IMG/VR virus record: IMGVR_UViG_3300037189_025323
Span: 1 to 64,000 of that record
Strand: one strand, 5' to 3'
Length of the DNA: 64,000 bases
Origin: a virus
Below, in pieces: positions 41,992 to 50,760 of the stretch (position 1 is the stretch's first letter; every line of letters starts with the position of its first letter). The translations under genes and the position numbers were made by a program. The notes beneath the pieces are model-generated. The model was not told where the DNA came from and ran no database searches. It saw only the letters and a program-made list of their open reading frames with translations.

Positions 41992-42906
41992 TCACCCAGC
42001 CAACCTCTTACTGGACAAACCAAACAGTCTCTCCATCTTTTCCTTAGCAACGTCCTCTTCTCTATCAAGTTTGAATTTATAACAGAACCGATCATTCAAT
42101 AGAAACTCTGCACCTCTTCCCCATAACACCAAATCCTCACACCATGTAAAACTCTTGCCAAAAACTCTTTCATCATCTGTAGTCCTAACCCGACTAAATC
42201 CACCATGATGATAAACCTTATCCCCAAAAACCAAACACACATACCTATTAAATTCAGGGTCTAAATCCCCTTCCCAGACCTTAGGGCAACGAGTAACCTT
42301 AAACCCGTCTATAATGCCACCCATCTCTTTTACCATCTTAGGAATCAACAATCCAGTGTCATCCCCACCATTAAATCGACAACCATTAGCATGCAATTCC
42401 AAATAATCTTTAGTCCTCATCAATTGACAAGCAACATGAGTCCTTTCCCAACAATGTTGAGATCTTACCCTGTATTCAATCTTATTTGTAGCAACCCCAA
42501 CAGGAGGAGCCCAAGGATGAAGAATCCCAGCAACCTTAGCTCCATTCTCAAGCATCTTAATTAAATCACTTAACCAACCATCTGCTACGGGGAAACAATC
42601 TGAATCCAAAGTCAAAAAATATTCGCTATCAATCCGATTAGGAATAATAGCATCAAGCATTTTTCCATGAGTCTTACTAGTCGCCTCCTCTACACCCATA
42701 GGAAGACCAATAACCTTTAATGCTTTTACAGAAACAATATCTTTCAAAATAGGCATCGGATTAAGATTTGACTCACAAGGCAATAAGCTTACAAGCATAA
42801 CGTCATAATCAACATCTTTCGTATGCTTACCGATGCTCTTCAAGCAAGCAGTAATCATATCTTCAGTGCCATGACGCCAACACACCACAATTGAAACTTT
42901 ACTCAT
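41992..42906 (-). CDS. Family 2 glycosyltransferase (tandem paralogue 2)
   Basis: The 304-residue protein opens V-S-I-V-V-C-W-R-H-G-T-E-D and shares L-T-L-D-S-D-C-F-P-V-A-D-G-W-L, C-W-E-R-T-H-V-A-C-Q-L-M and D-P-E-F-N-R-Y-V-C-L-V-F-G-D-K-V with its tandem neighbour, plus a conserved K-F-K-L-D-R-E-E tail. This is the first gene of the glycosyltransferase run after the DNA polymerase block. A short hairpin lies just upstream. Confidence 0.88.
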   Translation of the reverse strand: MSKVSIVVCWRHGTEDMITACLKSIGKHTKDVDYDVMLVSLLPCESNLNPMPILKDIVSVKALKVIGLPMGVEEATSKTHGKMLDAIIPNRIDSEYFLTLDSDCFPVADGWLSDLIKMLENGAKVAGILHPWAPPVGVATNKIEYRVRSQHCWERTHVACQLMRTKDYLELHANGCRFNGGDDTGLLIPKMVKEMGGIIDGFKVTRCPKVWEGDLDPEFNRYVCLVFGDKVYHHGGFSRVRTTDDERVFGKSFTWCEDLVLWGRGAEFLLNDRFCYKFKLDREEDVAKEKMERLFGLSSKRLAG

Positions 42907-42919
42907 AATACTTATCGCC

Positions 42920-42934
42920 TTGTGATTGTCACAA
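42920..42934. promoter_or_regulatory. Short perfect palindrome between two genes
   Basis: The sequence TTGTGA-ttg-TCACAA is a perfect 6-bp inverted repeat in the 29-base gap between the CxxC protein gene and the glycosyltransferase run. It could be an operator or a small RNA stem. No T run follows, so it is not a standard terminator. Confidence 0.35.
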
Positions 42935-42935
42935 A

Positions 42936-43253
42936 TTACATCTCAATTTCGTGACTAGGGCGAGAAGCACCCTTGTCAGAATAATGCTTCTCAAAAAGAT
43001 TCGCCTGAGCCGAAGTCAAGACAACAGTAACCCCACGCTTGATATCGTTCTGCACTCGCTCAGGGCAATCTGTAACAAGATACCCAGGACGAGCAGCAGG
43101 ACCAGTCCCCCCAAACATCGAGAAACGAATACCATCATCTTTCTTGCAGAATGGGCATTTAAGCCCAACCTCTACAACTTTATAAACACACTCTCCGAAA
43201 ACATCATCCTTAGTCGTTGTCTTAACCTTGATCGCATCGCCAACCTTCAACAT
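42936..43253 (-). CDS. Unknown small protein with a C-x2-C pair
   Basis: The ATG at 43253 has GGAGG five bases upstream, giving 105 residues. It opens L-K-V-G-D-A-I-K-V-K-T, a barrel-like start, and has C-P-F-C-K-K near the middle with another Cys at about 63. It may be a zinc-binding beta domain. It directly follows the DNA polymerase gene, and may serve the replisome, though nothing proves it. Confidence 0.65.
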   Translation of the reverse strand: MLKVGDAIKVKTTTKDDVFGECVYKVVEVGLKCPFCKKDDGIRFSMFGGTGPAARPGYLVTDCPERVQNDIKRGVTVVLTSAQANLFEKHYSDKGASRPSHEIEM

Positions 43254-43265
43254 ACTTACCTCCAT

Positions 43266-46200
43266 TTACTTTTTCTCTACCATGTCACCATCCCGATCAA
43301 CATCAAAGAACCTAACGTCACCACCATCCTGAAACTTATTGATCGGAATAGCAACAATATCTCCTGTCTTATATTCCATCTGAAACCGATTCATTCCACC
43401 ACCAAACACATAAAACCTCAAAGAATCCAAGTCATCAGAAATCTCAATAACAAGCTGCTGATTTCCCTTCTTAGATGTAGTCTGACGAATACTCTGAACC
43501 CGTCCAAACACCTTTGTCCTACCCCGTTCTTTTACCATGTTAATAGGACACCAACGATTCTTCTCTATCAGCTTCTCATATTTCCATCTAATCGGATCAA
43601 CAGAAAGACAAACCCCAATCATCTCCTCTTCTTTCTCACACCATTGTTTATCTGTCCCTTGGAAATATTCAGCCTTCTTATCCTTCCTACATTCATAATA
43701 CTGACGCATAACATCATTTCTTGAACCAAAACAGTCAAATGCTCCAGCAGCAATTAAACTCTCAACAACCCTTTTGTTTAACCGCCTCTTTGTAGTCTTG
43801 CCTGTCTTTTCAGAAACACTTTCCTCTGCTGCTCTTTCATAAAAATCAGCCATATCAACATAAGGTTGATTCTTTATGACAACATCAGCAGCACTAGCCA
43901 CATTCCTAATATGACCAAGAGAAAAACGAATCTTGTCAATCTCAATCGTAAACTGCTCTTTACTATTATTAACATCGGGTCCTAAAACAGGGAATCCTCT
44001 CTTTCGAGCATAGTTGATGTAATAAGGAAACATCTCAACACCAAACTTCTTCTTACCTTGATCTGTGTTGTTAATCAAAGCAGTTACAAACTCCAATGGG
44101 TAATTATACTTCAACCACAATTCGGCACAAGTCATTGCAGCATAAGATACTGCATGGCTCTTGTTGAAACCATATTTTGCAAAACTTTCGATTTTACGAA
44201 AAACTGTTTCAACTTCTTCTTGGGTTGCAGAACCCTCACTTATTGCCTTTTGAGCACCTTTCATAAACTTGACTTTCAAATCAGCAATAACTTCTTTCTT
44301 TTTCTTACCCATACCTTTCCGAAGCTTATTAGCCTCAGCCATTGAAAAGCCAGCTAATTCACGGGCAATTTTCATAACTTGCTCTTGGTAGACCATAATC
44401 CCATGAGTATCCGAAAGCATAGACCTCAAAACTTCAACCTCATCATATGGCTCTCCTCTCTTCCGCCTTGCATACTCCATATCCATGCCCATGTCCTTAG
44501 GACCAGGACGAATCAATGAAGTAATTGCAGCCACATCATTTAAACAATCCATACCTACAGCTTCGACTACCGGCTTTACCCCTGGATTCTCAAATTGAAA
44601 GATCCCAATCAAATCCCGCTTAGACCCCATCTTGATAGACTCTTGATCATCAATGGGGATTTCCCATCTGGCTATCTCTTTATTCTGAGTCCTTTTGATT
44701 AAACCAATCGTATCAGAAATAACACTCAAATTGTTTAACCCAAGAATATCAAACTTCACCAAGCCTACGCTACTCAACTCAGAAACATTACCAGACTCAT
44801 TCCAGCAAGAAACAACCTTGCCTTTTTTGTCTTCAAAAACGGGAATCCTATCCCTCAAGTCCAAATCACTAATAATCACTCCACCCGCATGTGTACTTAC
44901 ATGCTTAACTTGATTACGAAGAATCCTTGCATGAAACAAAACCTCTGGATGCTTCTCAAAATACAATTTGAGATCCTGGAACTGTTCTATTAGTTCATCA
45001 AAATCAACCTTATCAATGCTAAAATCCTCATCGTCTCCCTCGTCATTCTCAACTGAAACAGTCATTTCCAAACTCTTAGTCAATTCTTGAGCCTCGTGAT
45101 AATCCAAAGCCAATGCGCGAGCAATGTCAAGAATAACAGCACGAGTCTTATATGTTCCATAAGTACCAATGGAACATGTGTTGTTTTGCCCAAAGGTTTT
45201 AACAACATATTCCTTTACCCAGTCCCGACAACGAGGATCAAAATCAGAGTCAATATCCGGTGGATCTGAACGGCTTTCATCCAGGAATCGTTCAAAAAGC
45301 AATCCATATTTCAATGGATCACAATCAGTTAAGCCCAAACACCAAGACACCAAACACCCAGCCGCCGAACCTCTACCATACCCAACAGAAAATTCCCCAT
45401 ATTTCTCTTTTGTAGCAGAAATGATTTTCTCCATAACCAGAAAATAATCTGCCCACCCAAGACGGGTAATCACTTCAAACTCATACCGAACACGATCCAT
45501 GTACTCCTGTTTATTTGGCTTCAAGTGCAAACCAAGAAACTTAAACCCAACATTAATCTTCTCTTTAAGAATCTGCTTACTATCAGGATAAAGTCTTGGA
45601 AGTTTAATCGTTGAATCCAAAACAATGTCTTCAATAGAAAGAGCTATCTTCCTAGTGTTATCCATTGCCTTATAAAAAACATCTTCAGTGAAAACATCAT
45701 CCAAAAACGGTAAATGCTTTGTCCCATTTTTGGTTGTAAAGCCACCCCGAAATACATCTTCCATTTGCTCTGCATTTCTGTAGAACAAATTCTTTACCTC
45801 AAAATCCCAAACATCCTCATCAACCTCCTTAACATCAGCAATCGTTTTCTTTTGCCGAATATACATCAGGAGGCTGTGTGTATCAGAATGAGAAGAATCT
45901 AGATAATGGGAGTCGCAGGCAAGAACAAGCTCAATCCCTACCTTTTGAGAAAACTCAATCAACCGCCTATTGATCTCTCGCTGTTCAGGCATTTCGATTA
46001 TCTGAAGCTCTAGATAAAATTGATCAAAACATTCCTTATAAAGCTTTGCAATTTGCTCAGCTTTCTCATAGTCATTCTGCATTAAGGCTCTTGGAATTTC
46101 CCCCGCAGCACAACTACTTGTGGCAATAATTCCCTTGCCCCATTTCTTAAATGCCTCCCAGTCACAACGAGGAGAGTAATAAAACCCATTTAACTGGGCA

Positions 46201-46841
46201 TCATTGTGAATCCGTATCAGATTATCAAACCCCTCTTTGGTCTTAGCCAAAAGAATTAAGTGATTAGCTGAACGGTGTTTTTTCTTTTCTTCAGCATCGT
46301 CTCCTCTATAGTTCTCTACATAAGCCTCCATCCCGAAAAGACACTTCAAACCCAAAGCCTTACAAGTGTTATACTGCTTAATCCAACCACCAATAGACCC
46401 ATGATTAGTAACAGCAAGAAAGGAACGGCGCTGAGCCTTCAAGAGGTCCCCTAGCTGATTCACAGAACCAAGTCCATCTTGCAAGCTGAATTCATCATGA
46501 TGATGAAGACCAACATACCGATCTGCAACAGCCAGATTAACTCTCTTCTTCAAAGAATCATCTGGGGCAATACCATCTGGGAGAAATGGGAAGCGTCGAG
46601 TAAACTGCTGGCCAATTTGAATGACCAATTTAGGCTGAATAGCCATAATCTCATCCAAGAGAGAAAGATTCTCTTTTGGCCAAGTTACGTTTACTTCAAA
46701 CTTAGAGACACCCAAGGAAGAAAGAATGGGATTTACATCAACGTCCTTTGACGAAACAACAATGACAACATTTTTCAGTGAACCTACTCGCTCTTTGTCT
46801 GAGACATTGGCAATTGAATACAATTCTTTGAGAGAGGACAT
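43266..46841 (-). CDS. dnaE: DNA polymerase III alpha subunit (C family)
   Basis: The 1191-residue protein is a C-family replicase. After a 105-residue N-terminal extension of unknown role comes a PHP domain with intact metal ligands: L-H-H-H-D-E-F-S (112-119), T-N-H-G (145-148), K-C-L-F-G-M-E-A-Y, C-D-S-H-Y (309-313). The polymerase core has GRGSAAG (489-495) and P-D-I-D-S-D-F (528-534), whose aspartates bind catalytic metal, then H-V-S-T-H-A-G-G-V. An OB-type fold near the C-terminus starts F-G-R-V-Q-S-I-R-Q-T-T. The PHP residues suggest a built-in proofreading exonuclease. AAGGAG precedes the ATG. Confidence 0.95.
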   Translation of the reverse strand: MSSLKELYSIANVSDKERVGSLKNVVIVVSSKDVDVNPILSSLGVSKFEVNVTWPKENLSLLDEIMAIQPKLVIQIGQQFTRRFPFLPDGIAPDDSLKKRVNLAVADRYVGLHHHDEFSLQDGLGSVNQLGDLLKAQRRSFLAVTNHGSIGGWIKQYNTCKALGLKCLFGMEAYVENYRGDDAEEKKKHRSANHLILLAKTKEGFDNLIRIHNDAQLNGFYYSPRCDWEAFKKWGKGIIATSSCAAGEIPRALMQNDYEKAEQIAKLYKECFDQFYLELQIIEMPEQREINRRLIEFSQKVGIELVLACDSHYLDSSHSDTHSLLMYIRQKKTIADVKEVDEDVWDFEVKNLFYRNAEQMEDVFRGGFTTKNGTKHLPFLDDVFTEDVFYKAMDNTRKIALSIEDIVLDSTIKLPRLYPDSKQILKEKINVGFKFLGLHLKPNKQEYMDRVRYEFEVITRLGWADYFLVMEKIISATKEKYGEFSVGYGRGSAAGCLVSWCLGLTDCDPLKYGLLFERFLDESRSDPPDIDSDFDPRCRDWVKEYVVKTFGQNNTCSIGTYGTYKTRAVILDIARALALDYHEAQELTKSLEMTVSVENDEGDDEDFSIDKVDFDELIEQFQDLKLYFEKHPEVLFHARILRNQVKHVSTHAGGVIISDLDLRDRIPVFEDKKGKVVSCWNESGNVSELSSVGLVKFDILGLNNLSVISDTIGLIKRTQNKEIARWEIPIDDQESIKMGSKRDLIGIFQFENPGVKPVVEAVGMDCLNDVAAITSLIRPGPKDMGMDMEYARRKRGEPYDEVEVLRSMLSDTHGIMVYQEQVMKIARELAGFSMAEANKLRKGMGKKKKEVIADLKVKFMKGAQKAISEGSATQEEVETVFRKIESFAKYGFNKSHAVSYAAMTCAELWLKYNYPLEFVTALINNTDQGKKKFGVEMFPYYINYARKRGFPVLGPDVNNSKEQFTIEIDKIRFSLGHIRNVASAADVVIKNQPYVDMADFYERAAEESVSEKTGKTTKRRLNKRVVESLIAAGAFDCFGSRNDVMRQYYECRKDKKAEYFQGTDKQWCEKEEEMIGVCLSVDPIRWKYEKLIEKNRWCPINMVKERGRTKVFGRVQSIRQTTSKKGNQQLVIEISDDLDSLRFYVFGGGMNRFQMEYKTGDIVAIPINKFQDGGDVRFFDVDRDGDMVEKK

Positions 46842-47821
46842 AGAATCTCCTTGTGATAGCCCGAAGAAACTTCATACATCTTATTATATCGGTAAACGGA
46901 CAAACTACCCTGGAATCCCTCAGAAATTTCTCCAGAACAGACATAGCCCAATTTCGTCAATGCTCCATAAAACTTCATGAAAACGCCAACCCCAAAAAGG
47001 GAATCATTAGCAACAAAAATCCTTGCCCTTTTTCCTTGGCAATCCGTCTTCCTCCTAAAATCATCAGGCACTACAACGTCAACAGGTACCGTCTTCGCAG
47101 CATAATTCTTTAAAGATATCGGAACCAGAGGCAAAAGATCATCAACAATGTCTTCATTTAAGATATAAACGGTTTCTGGCGAAATCGGCTTATTGCTCAA
47201 GCCTCTTCCATAAAAAGGAGACAAGCCCAACCCCGTAAACATTTCATTGTAAACAACAACGTCTTTAGAAACTGAAAAAGCCATCTTCCCGAAAGCGTCA
47301 TTCTCCATACTCTCTTCATACGGATAGCAATAAGACCCTTCAATATCTCCAGTCACAGGATTAGAGAAACTTATCCTTCTTGGATATTCTTTCCCCTGCT
47401 TAATAAGTTCATTGGCCAAAAATCCAAAGGATGGAAGCTCTTCTACAACGGGACAGACATAAAGAGGATTATTAGGGAAATGATTACAAACAACAGAAAC
47501 CAAATAACTATCTGCTACGCTAGGTCCACACACGATAATCAATTCAGTTGGATGTACAACAAAGTTATCTATTACTGCACAACAAATACCTTCTTCCCCC
47601 AAGCAACACCAAAAAGGAAAAGACCCATCCTTGGAAAGCCAAATTACCTTTACTGGCTTTCTATTGCCAGAAAGGAAATAAGCTCCCCTCAGTGAGTCTA
47701 AAACTCTATTCTGTATGAGAAAAGAATTGCCGGAAGGGGGATTAACCCTTCCGGCAAATTTGAACTCTTTTTCCCATACGAACAGATAACCCTTTACAGG
47801 ATCATGTCCGTACAGAACCAT
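46784..47821 (-). CDS. Unknown protein overlapping the polymerase gene (345 aa)
   Basis: I do not recognise this protein. It is rich in Val, Phe and aromatic residues with eight or so cysteines, and appears to be a mixed alpha/beta globule without membrane spans or signal peptide. Its end overlaps the DNA polymerase gene by 58 bases, the longest overlap seen here apart from none larger, so translation of the polymerase may depend on it. The start is coupled to the stop of the ParB-like gene (TAATG). Confidence 0.7.
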   Translation of the reverse strand: MVLYGHDPVKGYLFVWEKEFKFAGRVNPPSGNSFLIQNRVLDSLRGAYFLSGNRKPVKVIWLSKDGSFPFWCCLGEEGICCAVIDNFVVHPTELIIVCGPSVADSYLVSVVCNHFPNNPLYVCPVVEELPSFGFLANELIKQGKEYPRRISFSNPVTGDIEGSYCYPYEESMENDAFGKMAFSVSKDVVVYNEMFTGLGLSPFYGRGLSNKPISPETVYILNEDIVDDLLPLVPISLKNYAAKTVPVDVVVPDDFRRKTDCQGKRARIFVANDSLFGVGVFMKFYGALTKLGYVCSGEISEGFQGSLSVYRYNKMYEVSSGYHKEILCPLSKNCIQLPMSQTKSE

Positions 47822-49083
47822 TAAGGCTGTTTCATCCCCTTAGTAACATCCTGGAAGATAGTCCCAGATCGTCCATGACCATCTTGGATAACATTCACCA
47901 TGACACCAGCAAGCTTCTTGACAATCGTAAGGGGACTACTGGTAGAGAACCCAATAAAACTGTTGTAATACTTGCCAGCAGCAATCATGCTCTTTTCCGA
48001 AAGCTGAACCTCTGGCTTAAATCCCTGAACCGCCTGAAGCTCCTTAACCAAGGCATTCAGGAATTCCACCGAATCCTTCAAGGAAGCATCAAAATCCCGA
48101 CGATCCATCCCATCTTGCCAGAAAAGAGCCGCCTTCCAATACTTCTGGATATTGGCAAGAGTGGTCAACTCACCACCCCGACGAGTCTTGGCAGACGAAA
48201 CCGGGAAATCAAACTTGGCAGGATTATGGCGATCAATAACCGAATAGACACAGTAGTTGGAAATACCATTCTTTCGGGTCTTGATCAGCTTTTGATAAAG
48301 CTCCTCTTGATCCGCTTCGACATTGCCACCAAGAGCAGCCATAACCGCATGCTCAGCACGTTCCTGAGCAGCAATCTTCCGAGCCTGATTGGAATAAACC
48401 ACAGCATCCCGAGCCGTATTCAAGTCCATATCCTCGATATAGACAGGAACCTCAGCTTCCGGACCATAAGCCATGGCCAGAAACGCCAACCGATGCCGAC
48501 CAGAGGTGCATTCGATTGCGCCATCCTCCACCCGAGCCACAGTAATTGGCTGGAACATCTGTCCAGGGATCAAAATGTCCTGAGACACCTTGAACACGTT
48601 ATTCAGATCAATCTCTGCACTGAGGTTGATCCGATTCTTGAGAGTACACTTCTCAGCAATTTGTTGAAGAGCCTTAGGAAGGTTTTCCTTTTCCCCGATG
48701 AAGATGCCAATGTCACAGATCCGGACATTGGTACCAACCTTCCCGGCCAGGATGGTCCGCAGGGGAGGAAGTTCTTGCAACCCTGCCTTGGAAATCATCT
48801 TCTTGACGATGGCTTCCAGAGAGTCCTTTTCAGCCTTCTCCTTCTTCTCCTTGGGCTTCCGTCCCCGCTTGGCTCCTTCCTTCTTTTCGTCATGGAAGGT
48901 CTTGCCATCAGCCCCAACCTTCATTCCCGCCTTCTGCCCCGGCTTCCGTCCCCGCTTCTTCTTTTCTTCCACCACTTCGATTTTCATTCCATCCCCCTGC
49001 TCTTTGCCTTCCGGTTCTTGACCCCCAAGAACCTCACTCGGAATCCCACTCTCAGTCCCCAGCACTTCATCCTTGTCATTCAT
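47821..49083 (-). CDS. ParB-like nuclease-domain protein with AT-hook motifs
   Basis: The 420-residue protein has a low-complexity, very basic N-terminus with two R-G-R-K-P AT-hook motifs (about residues 44-48 and 73-77), which grip the minor groove of AT-rich DNA. The centre holds a ParB/Srx-type core: P-G-Q-M-F-Q-P-I-T-V and then E-C-T-S-G-R-H-R-L-A-F-L, where the G-R-H-R motif is the CTP/ATP-binding part of the family. It may bind phage DNA for segregation, packaging or replication control. A TATAAT box lies about 50 bases before the start. Confidence 0.85.
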   Translation of the reverse strand: MNDKDEVLGTESGIPSEVLGGQEPEGKEQGDGMKIEVVEEKKKRGRKPGQKAGMKVGADGKTFHDEKKEGAKRGRKPKEKKEKAEKDSLEAIVKKMISKAGLQELPPLRTILAGKVGTNVRICDIGIFIGEKENLPKALQQIAEKCTLKNRINLSAEIDLNNVFKVSQDILIPGQMFQPITVARVEDGAIECTSGRHRLAFLAMAYGPEAEVPVYIEDMDLNTARDAVVYSNQARKIAAQERAEHAVMAALGGNVEADQEELYQKLIKTRKNGISNYCVYSVIDRHNPAKFDFPVSSAKTRRGGELTTLANIQKYWKAALFWQDGMDRRDFDASLKDSVEFLNALVKELQAVQGFKPEVQLSEKSMIAAGKYYNSFIGFSTSSPLTIVKKLAGVMVNVIQDGHGRSGTIFQDVTKGMKQP

Positions 49084-49133
49084 TTGTCTTCTCTTTCTTT
49101 TTTTCGTTTTCGTCTTTTCTCGTTACCACAAAC

Positions 49134-49139
49134 ATTATA
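49134..49139 (-). promoter_or_regulatory. Possible -10 element before the ParB-like gene
   Basis: TATAAT preceded by CCGGG lies in the 93-base gap after the SbcD gene. No strong -35 is visible at 16-18 bases upstream, although TTGAGA occurs at a 21-base distance. The same box type occurs before several other genes here. Confidence 0.4.
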
Positions 49140-49176
49140 CCCGGAAATTCCCTTTTACACTCTCAACCGCCAAGAA

Positions 49177-50106
49177 TCAGGTTTTCTTGGAGGCTAAATA
49201 AGCCAAAACCCTTGGTTCGATCTTTTCCTTTCCCCCTACTTTCTGGATCAATTCATGAATATCAGCCACGTCCATCTCAAACTTGTCCACGTTCTCCAAA
49301 AACTTTGTCGGGTCAAAATCTTCCTTGGCTTTGTTGATAATCGCCATAGCCTCTTGACCAAAAACCTCCCCACCCGGCTTTGCCACAGACAAGGGATATT
49401 GGTCAACAGAAGTCCTTTTACCCTTTTCAATCCCGATCACAGCAACCATCGGGACCCTATCCGCCTCATCACTGGCTCGCCTAGCCAAAGAGCCAGGATT
49501 GCAAAACCAATGCCCATTAAGCTGATGAGGCTCGAAACCACAATGTAAATCCCCACTCACCACAACATCATAAGGTCCATCTTTAAAGAGAGACGTTGAG
49601 ACAGTATCAAACATCTTCTTCTGATCCGTAATCAAATGATGAGCAACAAGAATATTCACGTTCGCCGGATTTAGGCCAGCCGGATTCAGAGCAAGATTGA
49701 CATCCTCCCACACATGAGAAGGATAAAGGAAAACCCCCGCCTTAACCTCTGTAGGTTCCCAAAGAATGTTCAACCGGCTACAATGCTTTGTCACAAAAGC
49801 CAACGTAGAAGACTTGAAGGTTTCTGGATTGTACCCATGGATATCGTGTTGCCCAACAACAGCATAAGTGTTTAAACCAGAATCGCAAATGATTTCCATC
49901 AAATCATTGATCAACTCATAAGAAAAAAGACGATGAACATTGAAGAGATCACCCCCAAGCACCACAAACTCACAATTCTGAGAAGCAGCCATTTCGTAAG
50001 CCTCTCTTATCTTAGAGAGGATTGATTGGCTGTAGTCATCAACCCGGTGAATAGGGGCAACAGCCGTCACATGAGGATCTGTAAAGAATAGGAATTTGGT
50101 GTTCAT
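49177..50106 (-). CDS. SbcD/Mre11-like nuclease
   Basis: The 309-residue protein has the calcineurin-type phosphoesterase motifs: F-T-D-P-H (Asp10, His12), G-G-D-L-F (51-55), G-Q-H-D (85-88), A-H-H and G-D-L-H-C-G. It is the nuclease partner expected for SbcC/Rad50, which trims broken or hairpin ends. The usual G-N-H-D is G-Q-H-D here, a change of one metal-site residue also seen in distant members. The SbcC-like gene is not adjacent but at 22611-24047. Confidence 0.9.
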   Translation of the reverse strand: MNTKFLFFTDPHVTAVAPIHRVDDYSQSILSKIREAYEMAASQNCEFVVLGGDLFNVHRLFSYELINDLMEIICDSGLNTYAVVGQHDIHGYNPETFKSSTLAFVTKHCSRLNILWEPTEVKAGVFLYPSHVWEDVNLALNPAGLNPANVNILVAHHLITDQKKMFDTVSTSLFKDGPYDVVVSGDLHCGFEPHQLNGHWFCNPGSLARRASDEADRVPMVAVIGIEKGKRTSVDQYPLSVAKPGGEVFGQEAMAIINKAKEDFDPTKFLENVDKFEMDVADIHELIQKVGGKEKIEPRVLAYLASKKT

Positions 50107-50121
50107 GCTCTTCTTTCAGTC

Positions 50122-50619
50122 TTAAAGCCAGTCCTTAGCATCCTGAGCCTTCTTGGCTTCCCGGACCTCTTGAATGGCTTTCATTGCGAGTTTAATAACG
50201 TCCTTACCATATGCCATCATCACGTTATTCTCAATATCCCACCACAAATCTGCCTTGTTATAGCATGGGTCCAAGGGTTTCCCCCGAAAGTCCTTACCAA
50301 GAGTCGCTTCTGGAAGATATGACACCTCTTTCAGTCGAATGTTTCCAGAAACCAAAAGAGGAATGTACTCTTTGTACTTCTCCCAAACCTCAGGAATGCA
50401 AACCACCCACAAACCCTGCCCTTTGTAGTCCATAACCCCAGCCTGAAAGATCTTAAGGCTTTCAAGGTTCTTGGTAAAATTCTTCAAAGACTTCGGAACC
50501 GAGCCGAATTCAAACTCAGCACTGCCCATATAATCAAGCTGGAATTTTGAATCAAACCCCGGCTTCTGTCCCTGCTGCTTGCGCAACAAACACCGCTGAA
50601 TCAAATAAGGCTTTTCCAT
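50122..50619 (-). CDS. Conserved phage protein with MGSAEFEFG motif
   Basis: The 165-residue protein contains L-D-Y-M-G-S-A-E-F-E-F-G-S-V-P-K-S-L, a motif I know from several large-phage proteins of unknown function. The rest is mixed alpha/beta with a basic, helical C-terminus. A strong promoter lies upstream and AAGGGAG precedes the ATG, so it begins a unit that continues into the SbcD gene. No role can be assigned. Confidence 0.75.
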   Translation of the reverse strand: MEKPYLIQRCLLRKQQGQKPGFDSKFQLDYMGSAEFEFGSVPKSLKNFTKNLESLKIFQAGVMDYKGQGLWVVCIPEVWEKYKEYIPLLVSGNIRLKEVSYLPEATLGKDFRGKPLDPCYNKADLWWDIENNVMMAYGKDVIKLAMKAIQEVREAKKAQDAKDWL

Positions 50620-50664
50620 TTCTCAATCTCCCTTGATGGTCCGCTCAATCTTGTTTACGTCTAT

Positions 50665-50692
50665 GTATTACCCAGAGAAGTCAGAAATCCAA
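50665..50692 (-). promoter_or_regulatory. Promoter for the MGSAEFEFG-motif gene
   Basis: TTGGAT (50687-50692) and TAATAC (50665-50670) are separated by 16 bases on the minus strand, with TGGG directly before the -10. It matches the layout at 26458-26486, including the bases following the -10, and lies directly after a terminator. Confidence 0.7.
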
Positions 50693-50699
50693 ACCTTCT

Positions 50700-50736
50700 G
50701 AAAAAAAAGAAACCCGCAGGCTTTTTACCTGCGGGT
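50700..50736 (-). terminator. Rho-independent terminator after the small basic ORF
   Basis: A perfect 9-bp GC-rich stem (50712-50720 with 50728-50736) is followed on the minus strand by TTCTTTTTTTT. It ends transcription of the RecA-exonuclease-kinase block and the small ORF at 50761-50925. Confidence 0.95.
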
Positions 50737-50760
50737 CTATATAAAGGGATTGGACTCTCT

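Noticed and set aside
41813-41995. 60-codon frame in the gap between the tandem glycosyltransferase genes
   Set aside because: It starts at GTG without a ribosome site, overlaps real genes at both ends, and has no recognisable motif.
49169-49192. Hairpin at the end of the SbcD gene as terminator
   Set aside because: The 7-bp stem has no following T run, so it is not a standard terminator.
47875-49197. Long open frame on the plus strand across the ParB-like gene
   Set aside because: It is the mirror of the ParB-like gene in another frame, rich in Leu, Ser and Pro, with no domain and no ribosome site.
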